A DNA stretch of 21,260 nt from an uncultured Lachnospiraceae bacterium (GCA_900546325.1 URCR01000050.1:1-21260), one strand, 5' to 3'. Counted from the first letter of the stretch, positions 1-8,306 are shown. A program made the numbers and translations. Notes: generated from the letters alone by a model not told the origin.

Positions 1-271
1 TTCTATTGGCTGTCTGATAGACTGTCGTATCTGTAACTGGATGGATTTCAAGGTAGTCTATAATCATTTGGATTTGTTTGCCGTCCAAAAAAAGATTATA
101 CTCTTGATAAAACAGTTTTCTGAGTTTTTTATGGCTCTGTTCAATATCTACAAGGCAGTTCTCCTGCCCTGTAGATATGTGAAGTCTTATCCCATCTGGT
201 TCTAGTTTTATAATTTTTATTCTCCCATCTTTTATCATATTTTCAACCATTTGAAATAACTTATCATCCAT
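1..271 (-). CDS. Unrecognised protein, N-terminal 90 residues only (runs off left edge)
   Basis: An open frame starts at an ATG (271-269) and stays open for 90 codons to the window edge. The protein begins MDDKLFQMVENMIKDGRIKI. The start is well supported: the last codons of the upstream gene contain GAGGAG, and only two bases separate that gene's stop (276-274) from this ATG, so the two are probably translationally coupled. No domain is recognisable in the visible part, which is mixed charged and hydrophobic with no signal peptide or membrane segment. The A/T-rich composition matches the next gene. Being coupled to an SSB-like gene suggests a DNA-replication or maintenance role in a mobile element, but that is inference from context only. 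The rest of the gene lies outside the window. Confidence 0.6.
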   Translation of the reverse strand, partial: MDDKLFQMVENMIKDGRIKIIKLEPDGIRLHISTGQENCLVDIEQSHKKLRKLFYQEYNLFLDGKQIQMIIDYLEIHPVTDTTVYQTANR

Positions 272-273
272 CT

Positions 274-708
274 CTACTCCTCATCGAACTCTAAATCTTC
301 ATCAAGTTCTAAATCTTCATCTTCTTCGTCACTTTCTTCTTCGTCGAAATCTGGAATAACCTCAAAATCTGTGAGATAGGGTTTGTTCCTGTATAAGCGT
401 AAGTTGAACGACACTTTTACTCCTTCTAAATCTTGATAACAAATTTTTCTTCCACTTTCAAGTAGTCCTGCATCTTGTACAAGCGAAATCAAATCAAAAT
501 TTCTCCCTATGTTCTTTACAAAGGATTTCCGTAATGTGATTTCAGAGTTTACATACTGGGTTTCAACATACACATTTAAGAAATCTGTCAAACGGTCTTC
601 TGTCTGACTCGATGTCGTTTTGACAATAGTCCCCTCATATCTCCCTTCTGGTAATACCATTAATTCACTATAACTCTTTTGCTTTCTTTTACTTTCTCGT
701 AAAGCCAT
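274..708 (-). CDS. Small SSB-like protein with a very acidic C-terminal tail
   Basis: This 144-residue protein has a good ribosome binding site (AAGGAGG, 723-717) before its ATG. Residues 1-12 are basic. Residues about 18-120 alternate strand-like segments (YEGTIV, DFLNVYVETQY, GVKVSFNLRLYRN) in a way that resembles the OB-folds of phage and mobile-element single-stranded-DNA-binding proteins. The last 25 or so residues are almost all Asp and Glu. Acidic tails of this kind are known in SSB proteins, where they recruit partner proteins and shield the DNA-binding face. It is followed after two bases by another gene in the same direction. I do not recognise the exact family; SSB-like is an inference from layout and composition. 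A purely structural or anti-restriction DNA mimic is a possible alternative because of the acidity. Confidence 0.55.
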   Translation of the reverse strand: MALRESKRKQKSYSELMVLPEGRYEGTIVKTTSSQTEDRLTDFLNVYVETQYVNSEITLRKSFVKNIGRNFDLISLVQDAGLLESGRKICYQDLEGVKVSFNLRLYRNKPYLTDFEVIPDFDEEESDEEDEDLELDEDLEFDEE

Positions 709-720
709 TTTAATAACCTC

Positions 721-1026
721 CTTGTTACATTTCGCACTTTTTATGCGAAAGTTAAAATTACTAGTTTCTATTCCATTGCAATGAAATTTGTAGGTTTTTG
801 TTTATCTTTCCTACATCTTGTATATTATCAAGATATTAAATAGAAGTCCGCCAATCACTCTTCAACTTACGTCCCTTGACAATCCTCTCTCTACTCTTAT
901 TCCAAAAGTAATCTTTAGAAAAAGGACTTTATTTTTGAATTTATCTAACATATATTTTAGCATTTTTGGCATTTTTTATAATTTTCTTTAGATTTTATGA
1001 TATTATGTATCTAAGGAGGAAATAAA
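721..1026. other. Divergent intergenic region with three dyads
   Basis: This A/T-rich stretch of about 300 bases separates the leftward SSB-like gene from the rightward orphan. It contains a 7-base inverted repeat (TTTCGCA-N7-TGCGAAA, 730-750) just upstream of the leftward ribosome binding site, a perfect 10-base palindrome (CATTGCAATG, 774-783), and a 6-base inverted repeat (ATCTTG-N8-CAAGAT, 815-834). Each could be an operator or a small RNA hairpin. No short coding frame with a convincing ribosome binding site was seen. Confidence 0.4.
966..994 (+). promoter_or_regulatory. Candidate promoter for the 325-residue orphan
   Basis: TTGGCA (966-971) is followed by a 17-base spacer and TAGATT (989-994), which is 5/6 and 4/6 to consensus. 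A TATAAT at 977-982 also exists but lacks a good -35. The region is so A/T-rich that chance matches are expected. Confidence 0.25.
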
Positions 1027-2004
1027 ATGAATGATAATTTAAACTTACTTAGACTAATATACGAAGAATTTACTCTTACGTCAGAGGAAGCTATTGACAT
1101 ATTCTGTGTTTTAAAAAGAGAAGAAGGGTATATGCCACAAAAAATCAAAAAGTTCTTAATAGACGAAGCGCAAAAAAAAGACTGGACAGACAAAGACGCC
1201 ACATTACGAATCAAAGCACTGAATCAAGATACAAATAAATTTGGTATTCTTAATAGAAAATACCAACGTTCTGGTATCATATCTCTATTTAAAAACTATG
1301 AGAATTTTTTTAAAGCATTTTTAAAACGTTTTCCATCACCACAAGATGTACACCTTCCATTTTATACTTGGGACGATGAAATTCTATCTCTTTATATAAA
1401 AATTGTGTATAAAAAAACCATTGCCTTATCCACAATACAAAAGGCTCTTTTAAGTTATTACGTTCCTAGCCATTTGCACTTTTTAACTTCTTCTGTAAAC
1501 ATTAATTCAAATAACTGCCATATCTTTTTATGGTTTATTCGCTTTTTGAAATTAGAAGGAGGAAAATTTTCTCATATATTACCTATGAGATTTGAATGTA
1601 AAAATGATTTTTCAACAAATTACAAAACTCTAGACCTCTATCCGTATGATAAATTTACTAAAGATGACAATATATATAAATTTTTGGAACGATGTGTCCC
1701 TAAAAATGTCAATTTAGAAAATACTATTTTTTTAATTGTAGAAAACGAAACAAAAATTGAATATTTCAAAAAAGTTTTTTTAACTACTGAATATATTCCT
1801 AAAGCACATTTTGTATTTTTTAAACCTTTAAAAGATATGAAAAAATTAGCCTCCCTTAGCGGTTGCTATGAACTAGATGATTTTCTTGTTTTATACAAAC
1901 CTATTTATAAAAAAATCCGCAAATACCTATCAGACATAATTCCTAATACAACTAATCCATCTACAGTTATAAGTGATATAAAAAAATACATGACAAAAAT
2001 TTAA
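1027..2004 (+). CDS. Orphan protein of unknown function, A/T-rich
   Basis: A 325-residue frame starts at ATG 1027 with a strong ribosome binding site (AAGGAGGA, 1013-1020). I do not recognise a family. The N-terminal third is charged and helical-looking (TSEEAIDIFCVLKREEGYMP). A basic segment around residues 74-100 (NRKYQRSG, then KAFLKRF) could contact nucleic acid. Residues about 230-262 read like an alternating strand-helix segment (NTIFLIVENETKIEYFKKVF), and the C-terminus is lysine-rich. There is no signal peptide and no clear membrane span. It is rich in Lys, Ile, Phe, Tyr and Asn with A- or T-ending codons, unlike ppdK next door, which suggests acquisition by transfer. It ends just before a terminator shared with ppdK. 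A role in a mobile element or in defence is possible but nothing in the sequence proves it. Confidence 0.7.
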   Translation: MNDNLNLLRLIYEEFTLTSEEAIDIFCVLKREEGYMPQKIKKFLIDEAQKKDWTDKDATLRIKALNQDTNKFGILNRKYQRSGIISLFKNYENFFKAFLKRFPSPQDVHLPFYTWDDEILSLYIKIVYKKTIALSTIQKALLSYYVPSHLHFLTSSVNINSNNCHIFLWFIRFLKLEGGKFSHILPMRFECKNDFSTNYKTLDLYPYDKFTKDDNIYKFLERCVPKNVNLENTIFLIVENETKIEYFKKVFLTTEYIPKAHFVFFKPLKDMKKLASLSGCYELDDFLVLYKPIYKKIRKYLSDIIPNTTNPSTVISDIKKYMTKI

Positions 2005-2010
2005 AAAAAT

Positions 2011-2050
2011 GACAAAAACCCCTTACGCTTTCATTGCGTAAGGGGTTCTG
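2011..2050. terminator. Bidirectional terminator between orphan gene and ppdK
   Basis: A perfect 12-bp stem (AACCCCTTACGC, 2017-2028, paired with 2036-2047) closes a 7-base loop. On the minus strand the stem runs into TTTTTG, a normal intrinsic terminator about 48 bases after the ppdK stop. On the plus strand it lies 12 bases after the orphan's stop and is followed by a weaker T-containing tail. Confidence 0.85.
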
Positions 2051-2094
2051 TTATTGAAACTAATGAAGTTCCTACACCTATTCTATACGGTGTA

Positions 2095-4719
2095 TTACTT
2101 GTTATTGATAGCAGCCTGAGCAGCAGCAAGTCTTGCGATCGGCACACGGAATGGTGAGCAAGATACATAGTCTAATCCAATCTTATGGCAGAATTCTACG
2201 GAACTTGGGTCTCCACCGTGCTCTCCACAGATACCTACATGTAAGTCTGGATTTGCCGGTCTTCCTAATTTGACAGCTGTCTCCATTAATTTACCTACAC
2301 CGATCTGGTCTAATTTTGCAAATGGATCGTTCTCGAAGATTTTTGCATCGTAGTATCCTTCTAAGAATTTACCTGCATCATCACGAGAGAATCCGAATGT
2401 CATCTGTGTTAAGTCGTTTGTACCGAAGCAGAAGAAATCAGCTTCTTTTGCAATCTCATCAGCTGTAAGGGCAGCTCTCGGGATCTCGATCATTGTACCT
2501 ACATGGTATTTTAATTCAACACCAGCAGCTTTGATTTCAGCGTCTGCTGTTTCCACAACAACTTTCTTCACATATTTTAATTCTTTGATGTCTCCGATTA
2601 ACGGGATCATGATCTCTGGGCAAACATTCCAGTCAGCATGTTTTTTCTGTACATTGATTGCTGCACGGATCACAGCTCTTGTCTGCATTTTTGCGATCTC
2701 CGGATAAGTAACTGCAAGACGGCATCCACGATGTCCCATCATCGGGTTGAACTCATGTAAAGAATCAATGATTGCTTTGATCTGTTCAACTGTTTTTCCC
2801 TGAGTATCAGCAAGTTTCTTAATATCTTCCTCTGTTGTAGGAACGAATTCGTGTAACGGTGGATCTAAGAAACGGATTGTGACCGGATTTCCTTCTAATG
2901 CTTCGTATAAAGCTTCGAAGTCTCCCTGCTGTTCTGGAAGGATCTTCTCAAGAGCAGCTTCTCTTTCCTCTAATGTCTCAGAACAGATCATTTCACGGAA
3001 TGCATCGATTCTGTTTCCTTCAAAGAACATATGCTCTGTACGGCAAAGTCCGATACCTTCAGCTCCAAGTTCACGAGCTTTTCTTGCATCTGCAGGAGTA
3101 TCTGCGTTTGTTCTTACTCCTAATGTTCTGTATTTGTCAGCCCATCCCATGATTCTTCCGAATTCACCAGCGATTGTAGCGTCTACTGTCGGGATGATTC
3201 CGTCGTAGATGTTACCTGTAGAACCGTCAAGAGAGATCGGATCTCCTTCATGGTATTCTTTTCCGGCTAATGTAAATTTCTTGTTTGCTTCATCCATTGT
3301 GATGTCACCGCATCCAGATACACAGCATGTACCCATACCACGAGCAACAACGGCAGCGTGAGATGTCATACCACCACGAACTGTTAAGATACCCTGAGCA
3401 GCTTTCATACCTTCGATATCTTCCGGAGATGTCTCAAGACGAACAAGAACAACTTTCTCTCCTCTTGCAGCCCACTCTTTTGCATCTTCTGCTGTGAAGA
3501 CAATCTTACCGCAGGCAGCTCCCGGAGATGCTCCTAAAGCTTTTCCAACCGGTACAGCTTTCTTTAACTCTGCTGCGTCAAACTGTGGGTGAAGTAATGT
3601 ATCTAAGTTACGAGGATCGATCATTGCAACAGCTTTCTCTTCTGTGATCATTCCTTCGTCTACTAAATCACAAGCGATCTTTAAAGCAGCCTGAGCTGTT
3701 CTCTTACCGTTACGTGTCTGTAACATGTAAAGTTTCTTGTCTTCGATTGTGAATTCCATATCCTGCATATCTCTGTAGTGATCTTCCAGAGTCTTGCAGA
3801 TTCCTACGAACTGCTCGTAAACTTCCGGCATAACTTCTTTTAACTGGTCGATCTTCTGTGGTGTACGAACACCTGCAACAACGTCCTCACCCTGAGCGTT
3901 CATTAAGAACTCGCCCATTAAGTGTTTCTCTCCTGTTGCCGGATCACGAGTAAATGCAACACCTGTACCAGATGTCTCACCCATGTTACCGAATGCCATC
4001 ATCTGTACGTTTACAGCTGTTCCCCAAGAATACGGGATATCGTTGTCACGACGGTAAACGTTCGCACGTGGGTTGTCCCAAGAACGGAATACAGCCTTTA
4101 CAGCACCCATTAACTGTTCTTTTGGATCTGTCGGGAATTCTTCCCCGATCTTTTCTTTATATTCAGCTTTGAACTGTTCAGCAAGTTTCTGTAAATCTTC
4201 TGCTGTAAGGTCAACGTCCTGAGTTACACCTTTTTCAGCTTTCATCTCGTCGATCAGTTCTTCAAAATATTTTTTACCGACTTCCATAACTACGTCAGAG
4301 TACATCTGGATAAATCTTCTGTAGCAATCCCATGCCCAACGTGGGTTTCCTGATTTTTCAGCTAATACTTTGACAACTTCTTCATTTAATCCAAGGTTTA
4401 AGATTGTATCCATCATACCCGGCATAGAAGCTCTTGCTCCGGAACGAACAGATACAAGAAGCGGATTTTCTTTGTCACCGAATTTCTTTCCAGTAACTTC
4501 TTCCATCTTAACGATTGCGTCCATGATCTGTTCCATGATCTCATCGTTAATTTTTCTTCCATCTTCATAATATTGTGTACAAGCATCTGTTGTAATCGTA
4601 AATCCCTGCGGAACCGGAAGACCTAACTTTGTCATCTCTGCAAGGTTAGCGCCTTTCCCGCCGAGAGTATTTCTCATGCTTGCGTCACCTTCGGTGAACA
4701 TATAAACCCATTTTGCCAT
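2095..4719 (-). CDS. ppdK: Pyruvate, phosphate dikinase
   Basis: This 874-residue enzyme interconverts pyruvate, ATP and phosphate with phosphoenolpyruvate, AMP and pyrophosphate in the cytoplasm; in anaerobic clostridia it serves glycolysis or PEP supply. Its length equals that of the well-studied Clostridium symbiosum enzyme. The N-terminal nucleotide-binding domain opens with GGKGANLAEM (residues 20-29) and contains the SVRSGARASMPGMMDT segment. The central swivelling domain carries the phosphohistidine loop GGMTSHAAVVARG, with the catalytic His at 454 and the neighbouring Thr452 that is a regulatory phosphosite in plant enzymes. The C-terminal PEP/pyruvate barrel ends with GICGEHGGDP, placing the catalytic Cys at 831 as in C. 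symbiosum. The ribosome binding site is AGGAGGT, about 10 bases before the ATG. It is monocistronic: flanked by a terminator downstream and a 348-base gap upstream. Confidence 0.98.
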   Translation of the reverse strand: MAKWVYMFTEGDASMRNTLGGKGANLAEMTKLGLPVPQGFTITTDACTQYYEDGRKINDEIMEQIMDAIVKMEEVTGKKFGDKENPLLVSVRSGARASMPGMMDTILNLGLNEEVVKVLAEKSGNPRWAWDCYRRFIQMYSDVVMEVGKKYFEELIDEMKAEKGVTQDVDLTAEDLQKLAEQFKAEYKEKIGEEFPTDPKEQLMGAVKAVFRSWDNPRANVYRRDNDIPYSWGTAVNVQMMAFGNMGETSGTGVAFTRDPATGEKHLMGEFLMNAQGEDVVAGVRTPQKIDQLKEVMPEVYEQFVGICKTLEDHYRDMQDMEFTIEDKKLYMLQTRNGKRTAQAALKIACDLVDEGMITEEKAVAMIDPRNLDTLLHPQFDAAELKKAVPVGKALGASPGAACGKIVFTAEDAKEWAARGEKVVLVRLETSPEDIEGMKAAQGILTVRGGMTSHAAVVARGMGTCCVSGCGDITMDEANKKFTLAGKEYHEGDPISLDGSTGNIYDGIIPTVDATIAGEFGRIMGWADKYRTLGVRTNADTPADARKARELGAEGIGLCRTEHMFFEGNRIDAFREMICSETLEEREAALEKILPEQQGDFEALYEALEGNPVTIRFLDPPLHEFVPTTEEDIKKLADTQGKTVEQIKAIIDSLHEFNPMMGHRGCRLAVTYPEIAKMQTRAVIRAAINVQKKHADWNVCPEIMIPLIGDIKELKYVKKVVVETADAEIKAAGVELKYHVGTMIEIPRAALTADEIAKEADFFCFGTNDLTQMTFGFSRDDAGKFLEGYYDAKIFENDPFAKLDQIGVGKLMETAVKLGRPANPDLHVGICGEHGGDPSSVEFCHKIGLDYVSCSPFRVPIARLAAAQAAINNK

Positions 4720-5067
4720 GTCTTAACGACCTCCTAAAAATATTTTGCTTTAGTATAAAACATGAAAAATACGACTTCTTGCCATGAAATCGTTCATCTT
4801 TTATATAACCAATAACGGATTCCCCCGCTATCTGTATATCATTTTAGCTGTTTTACAGCGGATAGTCAAGGACTTTCTTGGTAAAAACTACCGTTTTGTC
4901 ATTTTTTTGACAAACCGAAATGTTCTGCCTGTTATTCTGAATTCTGTTTTCGATCAGCTCTATCCAATCTGCAACTGCTTTCCCTTATTTTTTCTACAAA
5001 AAATGCACGATTTCACAACCGTACATTTTTTGTTTTTGATGTTTCTATTCCATATCTTATTGTATTT
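4720..5067. other. Intergenic region between transporter unit and ppdK
   Basis: These 348 bases hold no convincing gene. On the minus strand a TATACT (4757-4752) lies 33 bases before the ppdK ATG and is a candidate -10, but no good -35 accompanies it. An inverted repeat TTTGTCA-N6-TGACAAA sits at 4895-4914, and a hairpin that may end the transporter transcript sits at 4997-5032. A plus-strand frame here (4784-5071) has no ribosome binding site and looks spurious. Confidence 0.5.
4997..5032 (-). terminator. Probable terminator of the sugar transporter unit
   Basis: Thirteen-base arms (4997-5009 and 5020-5032) pair with one mismatch around a 10-base loop. On the minus strand the 3' arm ends in ATTTTTTG, giving a T-run within the stem base, 35 bases after the last permease gene. 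The stem is A/T-rich, so efficiency is uncertain. Confidence 0.5.
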
Positions 5068-5895
5068 TTAACCCTTGATACCAGACTGTGCAACACCTTC
5101 GATAAACTGTTTCTGGAAGATGAAGAACAGCACGATCATCGGGATCACCGCCATTACGGCACCTGCCATCTGTGCAGGATAGTTTGTAGCATATTGTCCT
5201 TTCAGTGTAGAAAGTGCCGGAGCTAATGTCATCTTAGCCGGATCGGTATTGACGATCAATGGCCACATGAAGTCATTCCATGCAAATTTCGCTGTAAAGA
5301 TCACCAGCGCTACGATTCCCGGCTGCACTAACGGAAGCATGATCTTTCCAAAAATCTGGAATCTGTTACATCCGTCAAGCAACGCTGCCTCTTCCAATTC
5401 TTTCGGCAGTGACATAAAGAACTGTCTCAACAGGAACGTACCAAATGCACTGAACAAGTTCGGGAGGAAGAGACCCGGTAACGTATTGATCAACCCTAAA
5501 TTCTGGATGATCAGGTACTGTGGGATTAAGAAGATCTGTCCCGGTACCATTAAGATCGATAACAAGATCATGAAAATCGCATTTTTAAACGGAAATTCAA
5601 TTCTTGCAAATCCATAAGCTGCCATTGTACAGAATGCAACCTGCACTAATACGGTAATGATCGTCACGACGATCGTATTCACATACACCTTACCGAACGG
5701 CAGAATATCAAGCACATATTTGTATGAGTCAAACTGCCAGTGTTCCGGCAAAATTGACGGCGGTATCTGCATAGATTCCGGCAAAGTCTTAAATGATGTA
5801 AACACCATCCAGAGGAATGGGAATACTGTGATTGCGATACCTGCGATCAAAAGAATATGTATGATCAAATGATTTCTTGTAGATGTCTTTTTCAT
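5068..5895 (-). CDS. ABC sugar transporter permease, MalG type
   Basis: This 275-residue membrane protein is one half of the membrane channel of a carbohydrate-uptake (CUT1) ABC importer. A short basic N-terminus (MKKTSTRNH) leads into a first hydrophobic span (about residues 11-31), and five further spans follow, the usual six for MalG. The cytoplasmic coupling loop is visible as EEAALLDGCNRFQIFGKIMLP (about residues 166-186), the EAA motif that docks the ATPase. It follows the MalF-type gene after 18 bases, with a good ribosome binding site (AAAGGAGG), so it is the last gene of a three-gene transporter unit. The sugar cannot be read from the permease; the neighbours point to a glycan fragment or glycoside. 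No ATPase gene follows. Confidence 0.95.
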   Translation of the reverse strand: MKKTSTRNHLIIHILLIAGIAITVFPFLWMVFTSFKTLPESMQIPPSILPEHWQFDSYKYVLDILPFGKVYVNTIVVTIITVLVQVAFCTMAAYGFARIEFPFKNAIFMILLSILMVPGQIFLIPQYLIIQNLGLINTLPGLFLPNLFSAFGTFLLRQFFMSLPKELEEAALLDGCNRFQIFGKIMLPLVQPGIVALVIFTAKFAWNDFMWPLIVNTDPAKMTLAPALSTLKGQYATNYPAQMAGAVMAVIPMIVLFFIFQKQFIEGVAQSGIKG

Positions 5896-5913
5896 CGTAT
5901 TTCCTCCTTTCCC

Positions 5914-6834
5914 CTAGTCGTAATTTACCCATTTCTTCTGTCCGATCAGCTGGATCACCGTGATGATCATGATCACTGCGAACATAAAGATAGAAATTGC
6001 TGCTGCGTAACCTTTTTCACCGTACATGAACGCGTTCTGATAGAACAGGACGTTCATCGTCTTTACTTTGTTGAATGCCGGGTTTGTCACCGGATCAACC
6101 ATCATATAGATGCTGTCGAATACCTGGAAGGCGCCGATCAGACCTGTGATCATGACGAAAAAGATTGTCGGGGAAAGTAACGGGATCGTAATCTTGAAGA
6201 ACTGTTTTACCGGTCCTGCTCCGTCGATTGCCGCTGCTTCATAGTAAGATCTTGAAATTCCCTGCATTCCTGCAAGCAGAATGATCATGTTATAGCCGAC
6301 ACTACCCCAGATTGCCACGATCATTACGCAGAACAATGCGGTATGCGGGTTCGTAAGCCAGCTCTGCCCCTCAATTCCAAAGATTCCAAGAACCGTATTT
6401 AAAATACCGAAATCTCCGTGGAAGATCAGTTTCCATACAAGTGCCACTGCTACGGACATTGTTACCGATGGCAGGAAGTAGATTGTACGGTAAAAAGAGG
6501 TTCCCTTGATCTTGGAATTCAAGAGGGATGCCACTAACAGTGACAGCGCCAGCCCGATCGGCACTGTCACAAGGGCATATAAAAGTGTATTCTTCATGGC
6601 AAGCATCAGATCCGGTTCCTGGAACAGACGCTGATAGTTGCTGATTCCGCAGAAGGTTGCCATATTGAATTTATTTACATCATTAAAACTGAACCAGAAG
6701 TTCTGGATAAACGGAAATACATAGAAGATCAGAAGTCCGATCGTAACCGGCGCGATAAACACATAGCCTGCTACCCAGTCTTTCTTCTCGCGTCTGCTCG
6801 CTTTCCGTCTTACTTTTTTCTTTACTTCGCTCAT
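5914..6834 (-). CDS. ABC sugar transporter permease, MalF type
   Basis: This 306-residue protein is the partner permease of a CUT1 carbohydrate importer. A strongly basic cytoplasmic N-terminus (MSEVKKKVRRKASRREKKDW) precedes the first hydrophobic span, which contains APVTIGLLIFYVFPFIQNFW, and six spans are predicted by eye. The EAA coupling loop reads YYEAAAIDGAGPVKQFFKIT. Length and layout are those of the short MalF-like permeases of Firmicutes, without the large periplasmic loop of Escherichia coli MalF. The gene starts 15 bases after the binding-protein gene, with only a weak ribosome binding site (GTAGGTAG), so expression probably depends on coupling to the upstream gene. It forms a heterodimer with the product of the next gene. 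Confidence 0.95.
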   Translation of the reverse strand: MSEVKKKVRRKASRREKKDWVAGYVFIAPVTIGLLIFYVFPFIQNFWFSFNDVNKFNMATFCGISNYQRLFQEPDLMLAMKNTLLYALVTVPIGLALSLLVASLLNSKIKGTSFYRTIYFLPSVTMSVAVALVWKLIFHGDFGILNTVLGIFGIEGQSWLTNPHTALFCVMIVAIWGSVGYNMIILLAGMQGISRSYYEAAAIDGAGPVKQFFKITIPLLSPTIFFVMITGLIGAFQVFDSIYMMVDPVTNPAFNKVKTMNVLFYQNAFMYGEKGYAAAISIFMFAVIMIITVIQLIGQKKWVNYD

Positions 6835-6849
6835 TTGTATCTACCTACT

Positions 6850-8136
6850 TTACTTTGCATTCATTTCGTCAAGGATTGCATCTGCTTCCGGCTTAATCTT
6901 CTTACAAGCCTCTTCTAATGTGATGTCTCCCTGCCATGCCTGCTCTAAGTAAGTTTTTTCAACTTGTCCAAGTTTTGCGCTCACTTTACAGTGAGGAAGT
7001 AATTCTGTGTTTGGCACATTGTCAAGGAATACCTGAAGATTTAAATCTTTGTGTGTATCTAAGAATAATTCCTGGCAATCATTTCTAGCTGAAATAACTG
7101 TACCTGATTTTCCCTGAATTTCCTGAGCTTCTTTGCTTCCTAACCATAATGCGAAGTCTTTTGCTTCTTCCGGGTGTTTTGTGTTTGCGGATACAGAGAA
7201 TGCAAGACCATTGATGATATCTTTTTCTACGCCGTTGAATGTAGGTCTCTTAACGATTCCGTATTTTCCTTCTAATGTCTTATTATAAGAAGGAATCATG
7301 TAGTTTCCTGAGAAGTACATTGCCAGCTGTCCACCCTGGAACATGCTGTCCGGGTCTGTATCTGTCATCTGCTGTAAGGTCGGAGACAGTCCGTCTAATA
7401 CAAGATCTAACCATGGCTGGATACCTTCGATTGTCTCTTTCTTGTCCCATCCTGTCTCTGTGTTATCTTCATTTAAGAAATATCCACCGTTTGCAAATAC
7501 AGATGCCATATATGTAGTCTGTCCGGAGTTACGGTTGATCGCTGTCGGGTAAACTCCGTCCGGAAGTCCGGCTGCTTTTAAGTCTTCACATGTTTTTCTG
7601 AAATCTTCAAATGTCCAGTCGTCTGTCGGATAAGCAACTCCTGCCTGATCAAAGATCTCTTTGTTGTAGAACACAGCATTTGTGTCAAAGTCTTTCGGGA
7701 TTCCGTATAACTTACCTTCTACAGTGTAGCCCTCTACAAGCGGTGCCGGGAAATTTTCATCGATCTTTAAGTCTGACTTTTTCTCTGCATCAGTCAGATC
7801 CATTAAGATTCCTGCATCTGCATATTCTTCTACATGCATAACATTCATTGTAATGATGTCCGGTGCGGATCCCCCTGTCGCACTTGCCTCTAATTTTGTC
7901 CAGTACTCATTCCATGTTGTAAGCTGTGTCTTTACAGTTACATTTGGATTTTCTTTTGAGTATGCCTCTGCCATCTCTTTCATGACCGGTTCCTGGTCTG
8001 AATCCCAGACACTCATTACAAGTTCGACTTTACCGTCCTTGCTTCCGCCTTTGTCCCCACCACATCCGGCTAACAATGTAGTTCCTGTCGTAGCGACTAA
8101 CCCTAAAGCTACTAATTTTTTCAGATTCTTTTTCAT
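6850..8136 (-). CDS. ABC transporter sugar-binding lipoprotein (solute-binding protein)
   Basis: This 428-residue lipoprotein captures the sugar outside the cell and hands it to the two permeases encoded just downstream. The start chosen is ATG 8136, because AGGAGGAT (8151-8144) lies 7 bases upstream and the protein then opens with a textbook lipoprotein signal: MKKNLKK, a hydrophobic stretch, then LLAGC with the lipidated Cys at residue 25. A longer frame reaching 8202 would bury this signal and is unlikely. The mature part begins with a Gly/Lys/Ser linker and fits the UgpB/MalE-like family (COG1653), with a typical early VMSVWDSDQEPVMKEMAEAY and abundant aromatic residues that could stack on sugar rings. 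It is the first gene of its own unit, with a candidate activator-dependent promoter upstream. The ligand is unknown. Confidence 0.95.
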   Translation of the reverse strand: MKKNLKKLVALGLVATTGTTLLAGCGGDKGGSKDGKVELVMSVWDSDQEPVMKEMAEAYSKENPNVTVKTQLTTWNEYWTKLEASATGGSAPDIITMNVMHVEEYADAGILMDLTDAEKKSDLKIDENFPAPLVEGYTVEGKLYGIPKDFDTNAVFYNKEIFDQAGVAYPTDDWTFEDFRKTCEDLKAAGLPDGVYPTAINRNSGQTTYMASVFANGGYFLNEDNTETGWDKKETIEGIQPWLDLVLDGLSPTLQQMTDTDPDSMFQGGQLAMYFSGNYMIPSYNKTLEGKYGIVKRPTFNGVEKDIINGLAFSVSANTKHPEEAKDFALWLGSKEAQEIQGKSGTVISARNDCQELFLDTHKDLNLQVFLDNVPNTELLPHCKVSAKLGQVEKTYLEQAWQGDITLEEACKKIKPEADAILDEMNAK

Positions 8137-8249
8137 TGAAATCATCCTCCTTTTTTGCCTGTACCATGCAGTAATGCATCTGATGCACATTCCCAGATCC
8201 ATCCGTTGCTGCGACGGCTGTTGTGTACATTGATTCTTTATTTAGTCTT

Positions 8250-8306
8250 ATTATATATTTTATTGCGCATAAATGCTTACAACATAATCTCATTAACTTG
8301 TCTTAT
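8250..8306 (-). promoter_or_regulatory. Promoter and activator box of the transporter unit
   Basis: A perfect -10, TATAAT (8255-8250), has a poor -35 (AAGCAT at 17-base spacing), the pattern of an activator-dependent promoter. The box ATAAGACAA (8306-8298) ends exactly 42 bases upstream of the -10. The hydrolase promoter has the same box at the same distance, and AGATnAT and TAAGC also align between the two promoters. The probable regulator is the AraC protein encoded in this locus. The regulator assignment is inference. Confidence 0.6.

Noticed and set aside
4907..4929. Plus-strand promoter TTGACA-17-TGTTAT
   Set aside because: It would drive transcription only into the antisense of the permease genes with no gene ahead; the TTGACA is part of a T-rich inverted repeat.
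4784..5071. Plus-strand 95-residue hydrophobic frame between ppdK and the permease gene
   Set aside because: No ribosome binding site, composition of random A/T-rich DNA rich in Phe, Leu and Ile, and it spans a likely terminator and the ppdK promoter region.
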